Shown piece by piece: positions 50,086 to 58,193 of a DNA stretch of 64,000 bases (its first letter is position 1; every line of letters starts with the position of its first letter). Source of the stretch: Paenibacillus sp. J23TS9 (GTDB lineage: Bacteria > Bacillota > Bacilli > Paenibacillales > Paenibacillaceae); NCBI RefSeq assembly GCF_018403225.1, contig NZ_BOSG01000005.1:248001-312000 (forward strand), written 5' to 3'. The translations under genes were made by a program, and so were the position numbers. The notes beneath the pieces are model-generated. The model made no database searches, was not told the origin of the DNA, and saw only the letters and a program-made list of their open reading frames with translations.

Positions 50086-50253
50086 ATATCAGATGAAGAT
50101 CTTAGCAACTTTACTCGAAAAACAGAAACGGAAGACTATTTATAAGAGGTGTTCGATGCCTGCGGGCGGTACGGTATCGACTTGGAGCAAGCGATCACGG
50201 AAAGATGGCATAATGCGACGCGGCCGCAACGGCATGGAGGGAAGAAGCTGTAA
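50086..50253 (+). pseudogene. Fragment of a lost gene, MazG-like C-terminus
   Basis: One frame reads DEDLSNFTRKTETEDYL, stop, EVFDACGRYGIDLEQAITER then WHNATRPQRHGGKKL. GIDLEQAI is typical of the last helix of MazG-like nucleotide pyrophosphohydrolases. It has no start codon, no N-terminal half and an internal TAA at 50143. I read it as a decayed remnant; the family assignment is tentative. Confidence 0.4.
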
Positions 50254-50258
50254 CGAAG

Positions 50259-50609
50259 CTATTTCTGATCCTCATGATGAAACTTTTGAACAAACTGTGA
50301 ATCATGGGTCACTGTTATGGGCATCGTCTCTTTACCGGATCGAGAGTTATTCAGGCCGACAAATGTTTTGACCTGGAGTGTGACGTTAAATGATAAATGC
50401 CCTTTATGTAACCATTCAATCATTAAAATTTTCGGCTCTGTATACAGTATCGGTTTACCGTAATAACCAGCAAGTGCATTCTGGATCGATGGATTAAGTG
50501 AAGTTAGAAGAGCTTCAGAGTATTCATTTTCATCGCTTGGTTCGGCGGATGTTACTGGTGTCAGCAAAAGTAATCCGAAAAAAATAATTGCAAAAGCTTT
50601 CCTTATCAT
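50259..50609 (-). CDS. Exported DUF3888-type protein
   Basis: This 116-residue protein has a signal peptide (KAFAIIFFGLLLLTPVTSA, about 4-22) and a small domain containing SLNPSIQNALAGYYG (about 37-51), AKILMIEW-like PKILMIEW and VKTFVGLNNSRSGKE (about 80-94), matching my memory of DUF3888 in Bacillales. Function is unknown. A good ribosome site (CTGGAGGT) precedes ATG 50609. It sits among gene remnants but looks intact. Confidence 0.75.
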   Translation of the reverse strand: MIRKAFAIIFFGLLLLTPVTSAEPSDENEYSEALLTSLNPSIQNALAGYYGKPILYTEPKILMIEWLHKGHLSFNVTLQVKTFVGLNNSRSGKETMPITVTHDSQFVQKFHHEDQK

Positions 50610-50688
50610 ATTTAGACCTCCAGTTTTTTATATTAATGTTCCCCTAGGAAATATGCTTTCAATCAAGAGAGGATGAACCGGGATGTGA

Positions 50689-51320
50689 ATTATTGAAGGA
50701 TCAACCTGTCCTGAAGTTACTTGTGATCAGTTGGAAGAATGTGTAAACTATACTCATTATCACCTTGGAAATAGACATGGAGTCATACTTTCTTATAAGG
50801 ACGTGATATCATTATTAATGAACTTGATAACCAATTTAAACAGTCAGGTTTGCCCACCCGGTATTCATTAGTAGAAGTTGAAAAATCTCTTGAGGAGAAA
50901 TTTAACGCAAACGTAGTCGATAAAGAAAATTTCATTGACTTAAATAAAGATGCTTGGGCTAATTATGCAAATATCTATAAATGTTATGAAATAAAGGATC
51001 CATCAGTACTAAACTCAATTTTTAATGCTGAAGAAATAACGATGATAAACGAACTTATTGAGTTTAATCAAAGCAATACAGGGCACTTACAATCTGATGA
51101 GAATAAAATGTGGAAAGACATTCAAGAGGGAAGACTTATTCGTGTTGTTATTGAAACAACTGATCATCTACATATAAGTGCGTTTACGATGCAGGGGGTT
51201 TGCGAGAAAGTAATGGATGAGCTGTTAGTTCTGTCTGGAATAGATCCACAGGAGGCTCATCTTGATAACAAGCGTTATCTAAACTACCTGACTCTATTGA
51301 AAAAAACAGGTTATATTTAA
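50689..51320 (+). pseudogene. Unknown gene, apparently frameshifted and 5'-truncated
   Basis: The longest intact part is a 156-codon frame beginning with a weak TTG at 50850 (PTRYSLVEVEKSLEEKFNAN...LKKTGYI) with no good ribosome site. The coding pattern continues upstream in the same frame (DIIINELDNQFKQSG) to a stop at 50796. Before that, a different frame reads CPEVTCDQLEECVNYTHYHL and GNRHGVILSYK. A one-base shift near 50796-50805 would join them, but there is still no start codon. The product is not recognised; an immunity-type protein is possible. It could also be an intact short gene with a TTG start. A terminator follows. Confidence 0.5.
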
Positions 51321-51333
51321 ACGTCTTATAAAA

Positions 51334-51375
51334 TCAAAAAGAACCAGCACATTTAAAGATGCTGGTTCTTTTTGA
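51334..51375 (+). terminator. Strong bidirectional terminator
   Basis: A perfect 16-bp stem TCAAAAAGAACCAGCA / TGCTGGTTCTTTTTGA (51334-51349 with 51360-51375) carries T runs on both strands. Confidence 0.92.
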
Positions 51376-51411
51376 TTTAATTATATTATGAGATTACCAC
51401 TTGTTAAAATT

Positions 51412-51447
51412 ATTGGTGCTAAAATTGGTGCTAAAATTGGTGCTAAA
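51412..51447 (+). repeat. Three perfect 12-bp tandem repeats
   Basis: ATTGGTGCTAAA occurs three times in a row. It lies in otherwise AT-rich non-coding DNA (51376-51586), where I see no gene. Confidence 0.9.
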
Positions 51448-51586
51448 TTCTAGAATATTAATGAAGAAACAAAAAGAATAGACGGAAAAACCGCTCTTTA
51501 TGTATATAGATCATATAGGTTATTTCAGTAATAAATGATATTACCAGTGACCAAAAATTAATTAGAGTGAAATTATAGTTTTACAT

Positions 51587-51811
51587 TTGAGAGGGAACGA
51601 TCATACAAGCAAGTTTTTGCTAACTTACCGTGAACGTGAAGTGTTTGAGCTGCTTGTTCAGGATAAAACGACCCGCGATATCGCCGGGCAGTTATTTATC
51701 AGTGAGAAAACGATGCGGAACCATATTTCCAACGTGATGTAGAAACTCAATGTCAAAGGCCGTTCTCAGGCCGTCGTCGAGCTGATCAAGCTCGGGGAAT
51801 TAAAGATTTGA
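51587..51811 (+). pseudogene. gerE: Second gerE copy, inactivated by a nonsense mutation
   Basis: The sequence matches gerE codon for codon, but codon 52 is TAG (51740-51742) where the intact gene has CAG. One valine in the recognition helix is also methionine. The truncated product would lose the C-terminal dimerisation helix. The copy starts at the TTG codon and has no ribosome site or sigma-K promoter, so it is probably silent. Confidence 0.9.
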
Positions 51812-51965
51812 TCGATGCCTTCAAGCGCCCTTGGCCTTCTGTACTGTGTCTTCCTTATTTATAAGGAGGGCATGGCGAGAAGGTTCTTTGCTTTGGAAGG
51901 GATTTTGAAAGATATGAAAGAATATCCGGCTTCCCGTTTAAATACCGAAAGCCGGATAGATGATA

Positions 51966-52196
51966 TTATCCTCTTGGCGGGAACGGGTCATTCCCATAAC
52001 TATTGGACTCTGATATTATCCCGTCCTTGTTATGAATAACATGTTCTGTCTTATCTTTCATTGCTTGTTGCCTTCCAAGCTTTTGGGCATCAGCTTTTGT
52101 TTCACCATGACTCATAACTTTTCCATCTTGTTGGTTGTCCCAACCACCTTCAGGATTTGGAACAGTATGAACAGATGGCTTCTTGTTATTAGGCAT
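51966..52196 (-). CDS. DUF2188-family small protein
   Basis: This 76-residue hydrophilic protein reads HTVPNPEGGWDNQQDGKVMS (about 10-29) and ETKADAQKLGRQQAMKDKTE (about 32-51), the DUF2188 pattern. The function is unknown; members are small and often occur in mobile or accessory regions. A strong site (AAGGAGGTGCGAC) precedes ATG 52196. Confidence 0.82.
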   Translation of the reverse strand: MPNNKKPSVHTVPNPEGGWDNQQDGKVMSHGETKADAQKLGRQQAMKDKTEHVIHNKDGIISESNSYGNDPFPPRG

Positions 52197-52440
52197 AGTC
52201 GCACCTCCTTATATTGTCGACATTTTTTAGTATTGTTGAAGCCCCTATGTATCTATAAACAGAAGGAGTGGAAGTGAATGCGAATAGGAGGATTGAGCGG
52301 CTAGCAATTATACCAAATCACAAATTTGCCGTGGTAAGAAAAAAGGCGGTTTGATTTAAGATAAAGGAATTCGAGCATAGCTAATGGAATAATCTTCTTG
52401 ATAAGAATGGACGAAAGAGAGAGGGAGGCGTTAATCGTTC

Positions 52441-52866
52441 ATGAAGCAGAGGATAACCATTGATGATCTGAATGAACTGTCTACCGAGCAAAAAGAGAGG
52501 TTGCGTAAATGGTGGATGGTGAGGGATCCCGGATTATCTGATCTCTACGTGGTTAAGGTAAAGTATGATGATGTCACTCGCTATGAGGGACCTTTCGTAA
52601 ATTCCGGTCACAGAGACTTTAATGAGGATTATCATAAAGGCGAAGCGCTGCCGCTTCTTTCCATCGGACAAATGATTGAGATGGTTCAGGAAAACCTGGA
52701 GAGTGGCTTACTGATTGAATATAATAATGATAAGGTGAGTCATTATTTTCATTGGAAACTCTCAAAGCGTATTTTACCGGACAGCCTACCAAGTAATGAC
52801 ATAACTAATCTTGAGTTATGTGATCTACTCTGGCTTGCGACAAAGACCGTATTAGCCTTCGCATAA
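52441..52866 (+). CDS. Hypothetical 141-residue protein
   Basis: This mostly helical, soluble protein opens with MKQRITIDDLNELSTEQKER and contains LPLLSIGQMIEMVQENLESG (about 76-95), a pattern I have seen in hypothetical proteins of Bacillales but cannot name. Codon use is normal. The start ATG lacks an ideal site (GGAGGCG about 12 bases upstream). A small terminator follows. Confidence 0.7.
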   Translation: MKQRITIDDLNELSTEQKERLRKWWMVRDPGLSDLYVVKVKYDDVTRYEGPFVNSGHRDFNEDYHKGEALPLLSIGQMIEMVQENLESGLLIEYNNDKVSHYFHWKLSKRILPDSLPSNDITNLELCDLLWLATKTVLAFA

Positions 52867-52878
52867 ATTCCAAATTTC

Positions 52879-52907
52879 AAGGTCACTCATTCGAGTGGCT
52901 TTTGTTT
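52879..52907 (+). terminator. Short terminator
   Basis: GTCACTC / GAGTGGC with an ATTC loop is followed by TTTTGTTTT. Confidence 0.65.
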
Positions 52908-52948
52908 TGAGGAGAGAGTGAAGATCGGGAAGCTGAGCCGATGAGTAA

Positions 52949-53059
52949 TCAAGATGAATTAAAGGCAAACCATACGATCAAATATATCAACCCATAGACA
53001 CCTATTAATCCAAATACACAAATAGACACGATCAAGAGCACAAGTTTTTTACCACTCAT
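52949..53059 (-). CDS. 36-residue single-span membrane peptide
   Basis: ATG 53059 follows TTGGAGGTACATCC and encodes MSGKKLVLLIVSICVFGLIG then VYGLIYLIVWFAFNSS. A basic start and one long hydrophobic span suggest a small membrane protein. Too short to assign; the ribosome site is the main support. Confidence 0.55.
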   Translation of the reverse strand: MSGKKLVLLIVSICVFGLIGVYGLIYLIVWFAFNSS

Positions 53060-53191
53060 GGATGTACCTCCAAATAGAATATAGCACGTAATTTGGGTGT
53101 TTAACCAAAGCACCATCATTAGTTATGAAGGGATATAACCTAAAACCTTGGAACGGCAATGACGCAGTAGATACATAATGCGCTACAAATG

Positions 53192-53368
53192 CTATTCGTT
53201 TTTCTTCTGTATCTGCTTCTCAATATAAATCCAAACATAGTATGTAATCCAAAATGCAAACGTGGCTAAAAATGCAAAATACCTTTTATCGTTTGGAAGA
53301 GTGAAAACCAAGATGATCGTTAGAATGAGGAACGGCGGTAAAAGGGTTAAGTATTTCTTTTTTTGCAA
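53192..53368 (-). CDS. 58-residue two-span membrane protein
   Basis: TTG 53368 follows AAGGAGATCGTCCTA and opens a 58-codon frame with a basic start (QKKKY), two hydrophobic spans (about 8-23 and 30-48) and a charged tail (EKQIQKKNE). It lies 132 bases upstream of the 36-residue peptide on the same strand, so the two may form an operon. Function unknown. Confidence 0.6.
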   Translation of the reverse strand: MQKKKYLTLLPPFLILTIILVFTLPNDKRYFAFLATFAFWITYYVWIYIEKQIQKKNE

Positions 53369-53556
53369 TAGGACGATCTCCTTATTAATAAATAATTTGT
53401 TTTAAATACATTATCACTTTTAACAAATTTTCAGGGTGCTTCCTCTGAGCTTTAGCAACAACAGATATTTGAAATGAGAATTAACTTTAATAATTGTTGT
53501 GTTAATATTCATGATAAGGTGCGAGTAGAGCTCGCCTAAAGGAGTTGAAATATACG

Positions 53557-54291
53557 ATGAAACAAAACAAATATGATGATGAAAATTTCTTTTCTGCTTA
53601 TGAAAAAATGCCAAGGTCAGTCCAAGGACTCGAGGCTGCAGGAGAATGGTACGTACTAAAAACATTAATTCCAAATCTGCAGAATAAGAATGTACTCGAT
53701 TTGGGCTGCGGTTTCGGTTGGCATTGCCGGTATGCTCGTGAGCAACAGGCTAGTTCGGTGATTGGCGTGGATATTTCCGAAAAAATGCTTCAAAAGGCTC
53801 GGGAAATGACAAATGATCCTTTGATTTCGTATATAAAAATGCCAATTGAAGAGATCCACTTTTCTAACGCTCCATTTGATGTGGTCATCAGTTCATTAGC
53901 TATTCACTATATCGAGTCATTCGAGTTGATTTGCAAAAAGGTCTATGACTGTCTAGCGACAGGTGGTACATTTGTTTTTTCAGTGGAACATCCGATTTTC
54001 ACTTCGCGCAGCGAACAAGATTGGTATTACGATGACCAAGGGAATACGCTGCATTGGCCAGTGGACAACTATTCATCAGAAGGTTTGCGTGAAACAACGT
54101 TCTTAACGGAAAACGTTCTAAAATATCATCGTACCCTATCAACTTATATTAATGACTTAATCCATGCTGGTTTCAGCATCCAGGCAGTCAAGGAATCTAC
54201 GCCTTCAGATGAAATGTTAAGGAATATCCCCGGGATGAAGGACGAAACTCGAAGACCTATGTTTTTAATGATCTCAGCGGAAAAGAAATAA
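53557..54291 (+). CDS. Class I SAM-dependent methyltransferase
   Basis: This 244-residue enzyme has motif I VLDLGCGFGWHCRYA (about 46-60), IGVDISEKML (about 67-76) and PFDVVISSLAIHYIE (about 104-118), all for binding S-adenosylmethionine in a Rossmann-like fold. The substrate is not evident; small-molecule methyltransferases of this UbiE-like type are common. ATG 53557 is preferred over TTG 53545, which abuts AAAGGAG. It stands alone between accessory genes. Confidence 0.87.
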   Translation: MKQNKYDDENFFSAYEKMPRSVQGLEAAGEWYVLKTLIPNLQNKNVLDLGCGFGWHCRYAREQQASSVIGVDISEKMLQKAREMTNDPLISYIKMPIEEIHFSNAPFDVVISSLAIHYIESFELICKKVYDCLATGGTFVFSVEHPIFTSRSEQDWYYDDQGNTLHWPVDNYSSEGLRETTFLTENVLKYHRTLSTYINDLIHAGFSIQAVKESTPSDEMLRNIPGMKDETRRPMFLMISAEKK

Positions 54292-54331
54292 ATAGAATGA
54301 ATTAAAGAAAGGACATACTTCAGCGAAGGAG

Positions 54332-54443
54332 GCGGAATCATTCTGAAGAAGCAAAGCGGTCGCCTTTGTCCCCGGATTTTAACCGTTAAACCAAGCATTA
54401 TAAAGAAATCCGGGGACAACAGCGATCGTAAGAATGATCCGCA
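54332..54443. repeat. ~110-bp palindromic intergenic element
   Basis: A perfect 14-bp inverted repeat (TTGTCCCCGGATTT 54366-54379 and its complement 54406-54419) extends imperfectly outwards through TCGC and ends in GCGGAATCATTCT / AGAATGATCCGC. It resembles a non-coding miniature element I recall as frequent in Paenibacillus. It holds no gene. Confidence 0.7.
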
Positions 54444-54566
54444 TCCGTAGCGATGTAATTGCCTATAATTCTTTAGTTCTGCTTATATAGGTACTTACTT
54501 TATGGATACGACAGTAAAGCGGACGCCTGAAAATGAAGGCAATCGCTTGTTTTGCCTATAGAATCC

Positions 54567-54788
54567 TTAATAAAATAACTTGAATATCCCGACTAATATA
54601 AGAAATGCTCCCATGACAACAATCAAAATACCACCGATCTCTGTCAAAACCAGGTATGCCTCGCTTGGTTCAGATTCACCTTCTACCTTCCAACCTTCAT
54701 TAGCTCTCCAGCCCCAGGCGGGCTTGCGGATCTGAATCACGCCAAGCGCAAGTATGATAATGCCAAACAAAATCAAAACGACTGACAT
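54567..54788 (-). CDS. Small two-span membrane protein (DUF6199-like)
   Basis: This 73-residue protein has two hydrophobic spans (about 2-19 and 49-70) around a hydrophilic middle with PAWGWRANEGWKVEGESEPS (about 23-42). This matches my recollection of DUF6199 membrane proteins; function unknown. The ribosome site AAGGAGATGGTTCG before ATG 54788 is good. Confidence 0.75.
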   Translation of the reverse strand: MSVVLILFGIIILALGVIQIRKPAWGWRANEGWKVEGESEPSEAYLVLTEIGGILIVVMGAFLILVGIFKLFY

Positions 54789-54917
54789 CGAACCATCTCC
54801 TTAAAGATAGAACGTTTCTTATAACAAATAGTTACCTCTTGGAGAAACAAAAAGTATCGTCCTTTATGCTGAAAAATGCTACGGAATAAACTTCCTGAAA
54901 ATATTTTTAATATCCCG

Positions 54918-54943
54918 TGAACGAATCAAGGAACCTAAACGTA
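54918..54943 (+). promoter_or_regulatory. Candidate autoregulatory sigma-Y promoter
   Basis: TGAACG (54918-54923), a 16-base spacer and CGTA (54940-54943) resemble the B. subtilis sigma-Y promoter TGAACG-N16-CGTC. It lies 89 bases upstream of the sigY start. A positive feedback loop is expected. Confidence 0.6.
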
Positions 54944-55032
54944 TTATGGGTGATTGCATGGGTCGCGTACGGACTAAGCAATCATCGCTGCAGCGATACG
55001 AATGAAGAAATGAAAGGAGCGAGTGGCAGCAG

Positions 55033-55563
55033 TTGGACGAACAAAAGCAAATCAAATGCGCCCAGCGCGGAGATAGTCAGGCGATGGCGCAGCTGTTGCA
55101 ATCCCACTACTCCTTTTTAATGAAATATTTGATCAAAATGACAATGAACCCGGCATTGGCGGAGGATATAGCGCAGGAAACCATGCTGAGGTGCATCGAG
55201 AAAATCAAGTTATATAACGGAAAATCCAAATTCTCCTCCTGGCTCATCACACTGGCGACACGAATCTATATCGACCAGATGCGCCGGAAACAAGTCGAGA
55301 AACAATGGAAGGACCAGGAACAGGCTCTCCGCCAGACCGAATGGCAGCTGAAGCACCAGTTGGAAGCCTGGACGGATGCCGTACAAGCTCTGTCCCGACT
55401 GAGTTACGAGTGGCGTCTTCCGATTCTGCTCAAGCACTATTACGGCTACACTCAAGATGAAATTGCTGAAATCATGGACATTCCGCCGGGAACGGTGAAA
55501 TCGAGAATATATCACGGACTGCAGCAGTTACGAAAGGAGCTGACGACTGATGAAAAGGAATAA
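55033..55563 (+). CDS. sigY: ECF-type RNA polymerase sigma factor SigY
   Basis: This 176-residue protein has region 2 (EDIAQETMLRCIEKIKLYNG, about 43-62; SSWLITLATRIYIDQMRRK) and region 4 with helix-turn-helix YTQDEIAEIMDIPPGTVKSR (about 138-157). Length and downstream gene order (YxlC, D, E, F, G-like) match B. subtilis SigY. The start is TTG 55033 with AAAGGAG 13 bases upstream. It is first in a six-gene operon with overlapping genes. In B. subtilis the sigma factor responds to nitrogen starvation and affects production of the toxin SdpC or other genes; the role here is unknown. Confidence 0.92.
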   Translation: MDEQKQIKCAQRGDSQAMAQLLQSHYSFLMKYLIKMTMNPALAEDIAQETMLRCIEKIKLYNGKSKFSSWLITLATRIYIDQMRRKQVEKQWKDQEQALRQTEWQLKHQLEAWTDAVQALSRLSYEWRLPILLKHYYGYTQDEIAEIMDIPPGTVKSRIYHGLQQLRKELTTDEKE

Positions 55564-55963
55564 ACGGGAACATGGACTCATGAACCCGAAGAAACCGGAC
55601 CTGCCGCCGCAGGCAATAAACATGGACGAAAAAGGATCTGCGGAGGATGAGGCTCTGCTCGCACAGTTGCTGCATGGGTTCGACCAGATGGATCTGGCCA
55701 TCCGGGATCCTGAATCGCCGGCGCTGCATGAATTGGAGCAGCTTGTGAACGGTCACATGCATAAGCTTCGCAAACAGGCCGCTCGGGAGTGGGCGTTGTT
55801 CCTGATCATTGCACTCGTGATTATCGGCGGCAATTTACTTTTGGCATCGAGCAGCATCGTGATCTTCGCAGTGATTCAGGGGATTGTGTTCGTGGGGGTC
55901 ATCGCCTTTGCCTTGCGTACCCTGCAAAAATCACGGAAGAAGGTGAAGTCGGGTCATGCATAG
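55550..55963 (+). CDS. yxlC: YxlC-like negative regulator of SigY
   Basis: This 137-residue protein has a soluble N-terminal half (about 1-78) and two membrane spans (WALFLIIALVIIGGNLLL, about 80-97; IVIFAVIQGIVFVGVIAF, about 101-118). Position and topology match YxlC, which with YxlD holds SigY inactive at the membrane. It overlaps sigY by 14 bp; AAAGGAG sits 9 bases before ATG 55550. Confidence 0.8.
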   Translation: MKRNKREHGLMNPKKPDLPPQAINMDEKGSAEDEALLAQLLHGFDQMDLAIRDPESPALHELEQLVNGHMHKLRKQAAREWALFLIIALVIIGGNLLLASSSIVIFAVIQGIVFVGVIAFALRTLQKSRKKVKSGHA

Positions 55964-56186
55964 TTCACACTCTGAGTCACTGCCCATTTGGGTCATTGTT
56001 CTGGTTATAGCCATTTTACTGACTCAAAGTCTGTGGTTGTTCATACATGCCCGCCGCCATACGAAGGTTTACTGGTTCTGGGGAATCATCGGGCTGATCC
56101 AATGCCCTTCACCACTTATCGCTTATTGGTTCGTTTATATATACTGGCCGCGGAGAAAAGAACGACAAAAAAATCGGGAAACATAA
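55956..56186 (+). CDS. yxlD: YxlD-like small membrane protein
   Basis: This 76-residue protein has two hydrophobic spans (about 9-30 and 39-63) and a very basic tail (RRKERQKNRET). In B. subtilis YxlD is needed with YxlC to restrain SigY. It overlaps the previous gene by 8 bp. Assignment rests mainly on gene order. Confidence 0.75.
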   Translation: MHSSHSESLPIWVIVLVIAILLTQSLWLFIHARRHTKVYWFWGIIGLIQCPSPLIAYWFVYIYWPRRKERQKNRET

Positions 56187-56213
56187 TTTTTGAAACGTGA
56201 AGGGGGAAACCGC

Positions 56214-56411
56214 GTGAATACGGATATTCTATGGAATCTGATTGCGCCTCTGATTGTCATCCAGCTGATTTTGGCTGTGGTGGGACTTATTTCATTATAT
56301 AAAGCAGAATCGACCCGGGGGCCTAAATGGTTATGGGTCATCATCATACTGTGCGGAAACCTGCTGGGATCAGTTGCTTACTTTGTTGTGGGAAGGAAGG
56401 ATGCCTCATGA
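56214..56411 (+). CDS. yxlE: YxlE-like small membrane protein (PLDc_N-type)
   Basis: This 65-residue protein has two spans and the motif KWLWVIIILCGNLLGSVAYF (about 38-57), typical of the short 'phospholipase D N-terminal' membrane domain. GTG 56214 is chosen behind AAGGGGGAAACCGC. It overlaps the next gene by 4 bp. Function in the operon is not known. Confidence 0.8.
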   Translation: MNTDILWNLIAPLIVIQLILAVVGLISLYKAESTRGPKWLWVIIILCGNLLGSVAYFVVGRKDAS

Positions 56412-57328
56412 CTCCGCTGCTTCGGGTTGAAGGATTAACCAAGCGCTTCAAGGAGCGTACGGTAGTAAATGGAATCTCATTTTCGGTTGCCGAAGGAAGC
56501 TGCGCAGCCCTTCTCGGGCCAAACGGAGCAGGGAAAACGACAACGATCAGCATGCTTGCGGGCCTGCTTCAGCCGACGAAAGGATCCATTCAATTGCTGC
56601 ACGGTGGAAGAACGGTTCAGGACCATCGGCCATACATCGGATATTTGCCGCAAATGCCGGTATTTTATCCATGGATGAGCGGCAAAGAATTTTTGAGCTA
56701 TGCCGGAGAACTTGCCGGGCTTACGACCCGCGAGGCGGCGCTTAAGACCGGTGAGTGGCTTGAAGCCGTGGGTCTTGGGGATGAGGGAAAACGTAAAATA
56801 GGGGGCTATTCCGGCGGGATGAAACAGAGGCTGGGACTGGCACAGGCCTTGATCCACCGTCCCAAGCTGCTCATTCTGGACGAGCCGGTCTCTGCGCTGG
56901 ACCCTGCAGGGCGTAAAGACGTACTCAGCCTGCTGCGGCGCATCCGCCGCGAAACGACAGTCCTGTTCTCGACCCATGTCCTGCATGATGCCGAAGAGAT
57001 TTGTGATGAAATTCTCATGATTAAATCCGGAGAAATCGCATTGCAAGGCAATCTGGATCATATCCGCAAAGAGTACAGCGAGCCTGTGATCCGCTTAGAA
57101 GTCGGCGGAGAGAAGGCATCCCGGGACTGGCTGGCTTCGGTTGGCAGCAAGGCCTTTGTACTGCAGGCGGAGATTGCCGGAACCCGGGCGGAGCTGACGG
57201 TAGCGGATGTGGAGCAAGCGTCAAAAGAGCTGATGGCGGATGCGGTAGCTCATCACGTATTTTTCCGGAAATTCGAATCGGGCCAAAGCACGCTGGAGGA
57301 TTTATTTATGAAGGTGGTGCAGGCATGA
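56408..57328 (+). CDS. yxlF: YxlF-like ABC transporter ATP-binding protein
   Basis: This 306-residue ATPase has Walker A GPNGAGKTT (about 37-45), signature YSGGMKQRL (about 133-141) and Walker B LLILDEP (about 154-160), then a C-terminal regulatory part. With the following permease it forms an efflux-type ABC transporter of unknown substrate. ATG 56408 overlaps the previous stop; a longer frame to 56327 is a read-through of yxlE. Ends overlapping the permease start. Confidence 0.88.
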   Translation: MTPLLRVEGLTKRFKERTVVNGISFSVAEGSCAALLGPNGAGKTTTISMLAGLLQPTKGSIQLLHGGRTVQDHRPYIGYLPQMPVFYPWMSGKEFLSYAGELAGLTTREAALKTGEWLEAVGLGDEGKRKIGGYSGGMKQRLGLAQALIHRPKLLILDEPVSALDPAGRKDVLSLLRRIRRETTVLFSTHVLHDAEEICDEILMIKSGEIALQGNLDHIRKEYSEPVIRLEVGGEKASRDWLASVGSKAFVLQAEIAGTRAELTVADVEQASKELMADAVAHHVFFRKFESGQSTLEDLFMKVVQA

Positions 57329-58104
57329 GACAGTTCGGATTGTTTTTTCGCAAAGAAATGCTGGAGATGGGGCGCAGCTATAAATGGCTCTGGGTGCCGC
57401 TGGTCTTTCTGATGCTGGGGGTAATGCAGCCGATCGTGACCCGCTTCATGCCGGAAATCCTGAAGTCGGCGGGAAACATGCCTAAAGGCATGACGATTAC
57501 GATGGAGCCGCCTTCTGGAGCGGAGGTAATGGCGCAGACGCTTGGCCAATACAATTCGGTCGGACTGCTCATTTTGGTGCTGTCATTGATGACGATGATT
57601 TCGGGTGAACGCCAAAGCGGTGTTTCGCAGTTGATATTTTCCAAACCGGTCTCGTTCGTATCTTATACCGCGGCCAAATGGATGAGCATGCTTTCCTTGA
57701 TCACCGTTTCCTTCGTCCTCGGATACGCTGGGGCCTGGTATTATACCGTGCAGATGATCGGATCGGTTGATGCCGGCGCAGCTTTGACAGCGGGGGGATT
57801 TTATCTGCTGTGGATGTGGTTCGGGGGATCATTGACTCTGCTTGCCAGTTCGCTTTTGAACCCTGCGGCGGGTATTGCCTTTGTCAGTTTAGGGGCGGCA
57901 CTGCTGCTATCGATGGCTTCCGGATGGCTTCCTCGGTACCTGGCCTGGAGTCCCGGTTCGCTGCCGCAAATATCCGTAAATTGGCTCCTGCAAGGACAGG
58001 GAATGACGGAAGCAGCTGGCGCGCTCATCATCAGCATTCTTTGCTTACTGGCTTGTTTCGCAGCTGCCACCTATAGGGTCAAGCTAGTTAAATCCAAAAT
58101 ATAG
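57325..58104 (+). CDS. yxlG: YxlG-like ABC transporter permease
   Basis: This 259-residue protein has six hydrophobic segments and an MISGERQSGVSQLIFSKPVS stretch (about 91-110) characteristic of ABC-2 permeases. It follows the ATPase gene with a 4-bp overlap and ends the sigY operon before a terminator. Confidence 0.87.
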   Translation: MRQFGLFFRKEMLEMGRSYKWLWVPLVFLMLGVMQPIVTRFMPEILKSAGNMPKGMTITMEPPSGAEVMAQTLGQYNSVGLLILVLSLMTMISGERQSGVSQLIFSKPVSFVSYTAAKWMSMLSLITVSFVLGYAGAWYYTVQMIGSVDAGAALTAGGFYLLWMWFGGSLTLLASSLLNPAAGIAFVSLGAALLLSMASGWLPRYLAWSPGSLPQISVNWLLQGQGMTEAAGALIISILCLLACFAAATYRVKLVKSKI

Positions 58105-58151
58105 AAAAAAACCTTTGCAGGCATGATAAAATATGTAATAATATGGATATA

Positions 58152-58193
58152 AAAGAACCCTGACTTTTTACAAAGCCAGGGTTCTTTGTTTCT
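58152..58193. terminator. Bidirectional terminator
   Basis: AAAAGAACCCTG / CAGGGTTCTTTG with flanking T and A runs separates the convergent yxlG and DinB-like genes; it runs right up to the stop of the latter. Confidence 0.85.

Noticed and set aside
51815..52039. 74-codon frame after the second gerE copy
   Set aside because: It begins in the duplicated downstream flank of gerE, overlaps the DUF2188 gene on the other strand, and shows no protein-like pattern.
54917..55120. 67-codon frame upstream of sigY
   Set aside because: It starts at the presumed sigma-Y promoter and overlaps sigY in another frame; no ribosome site.
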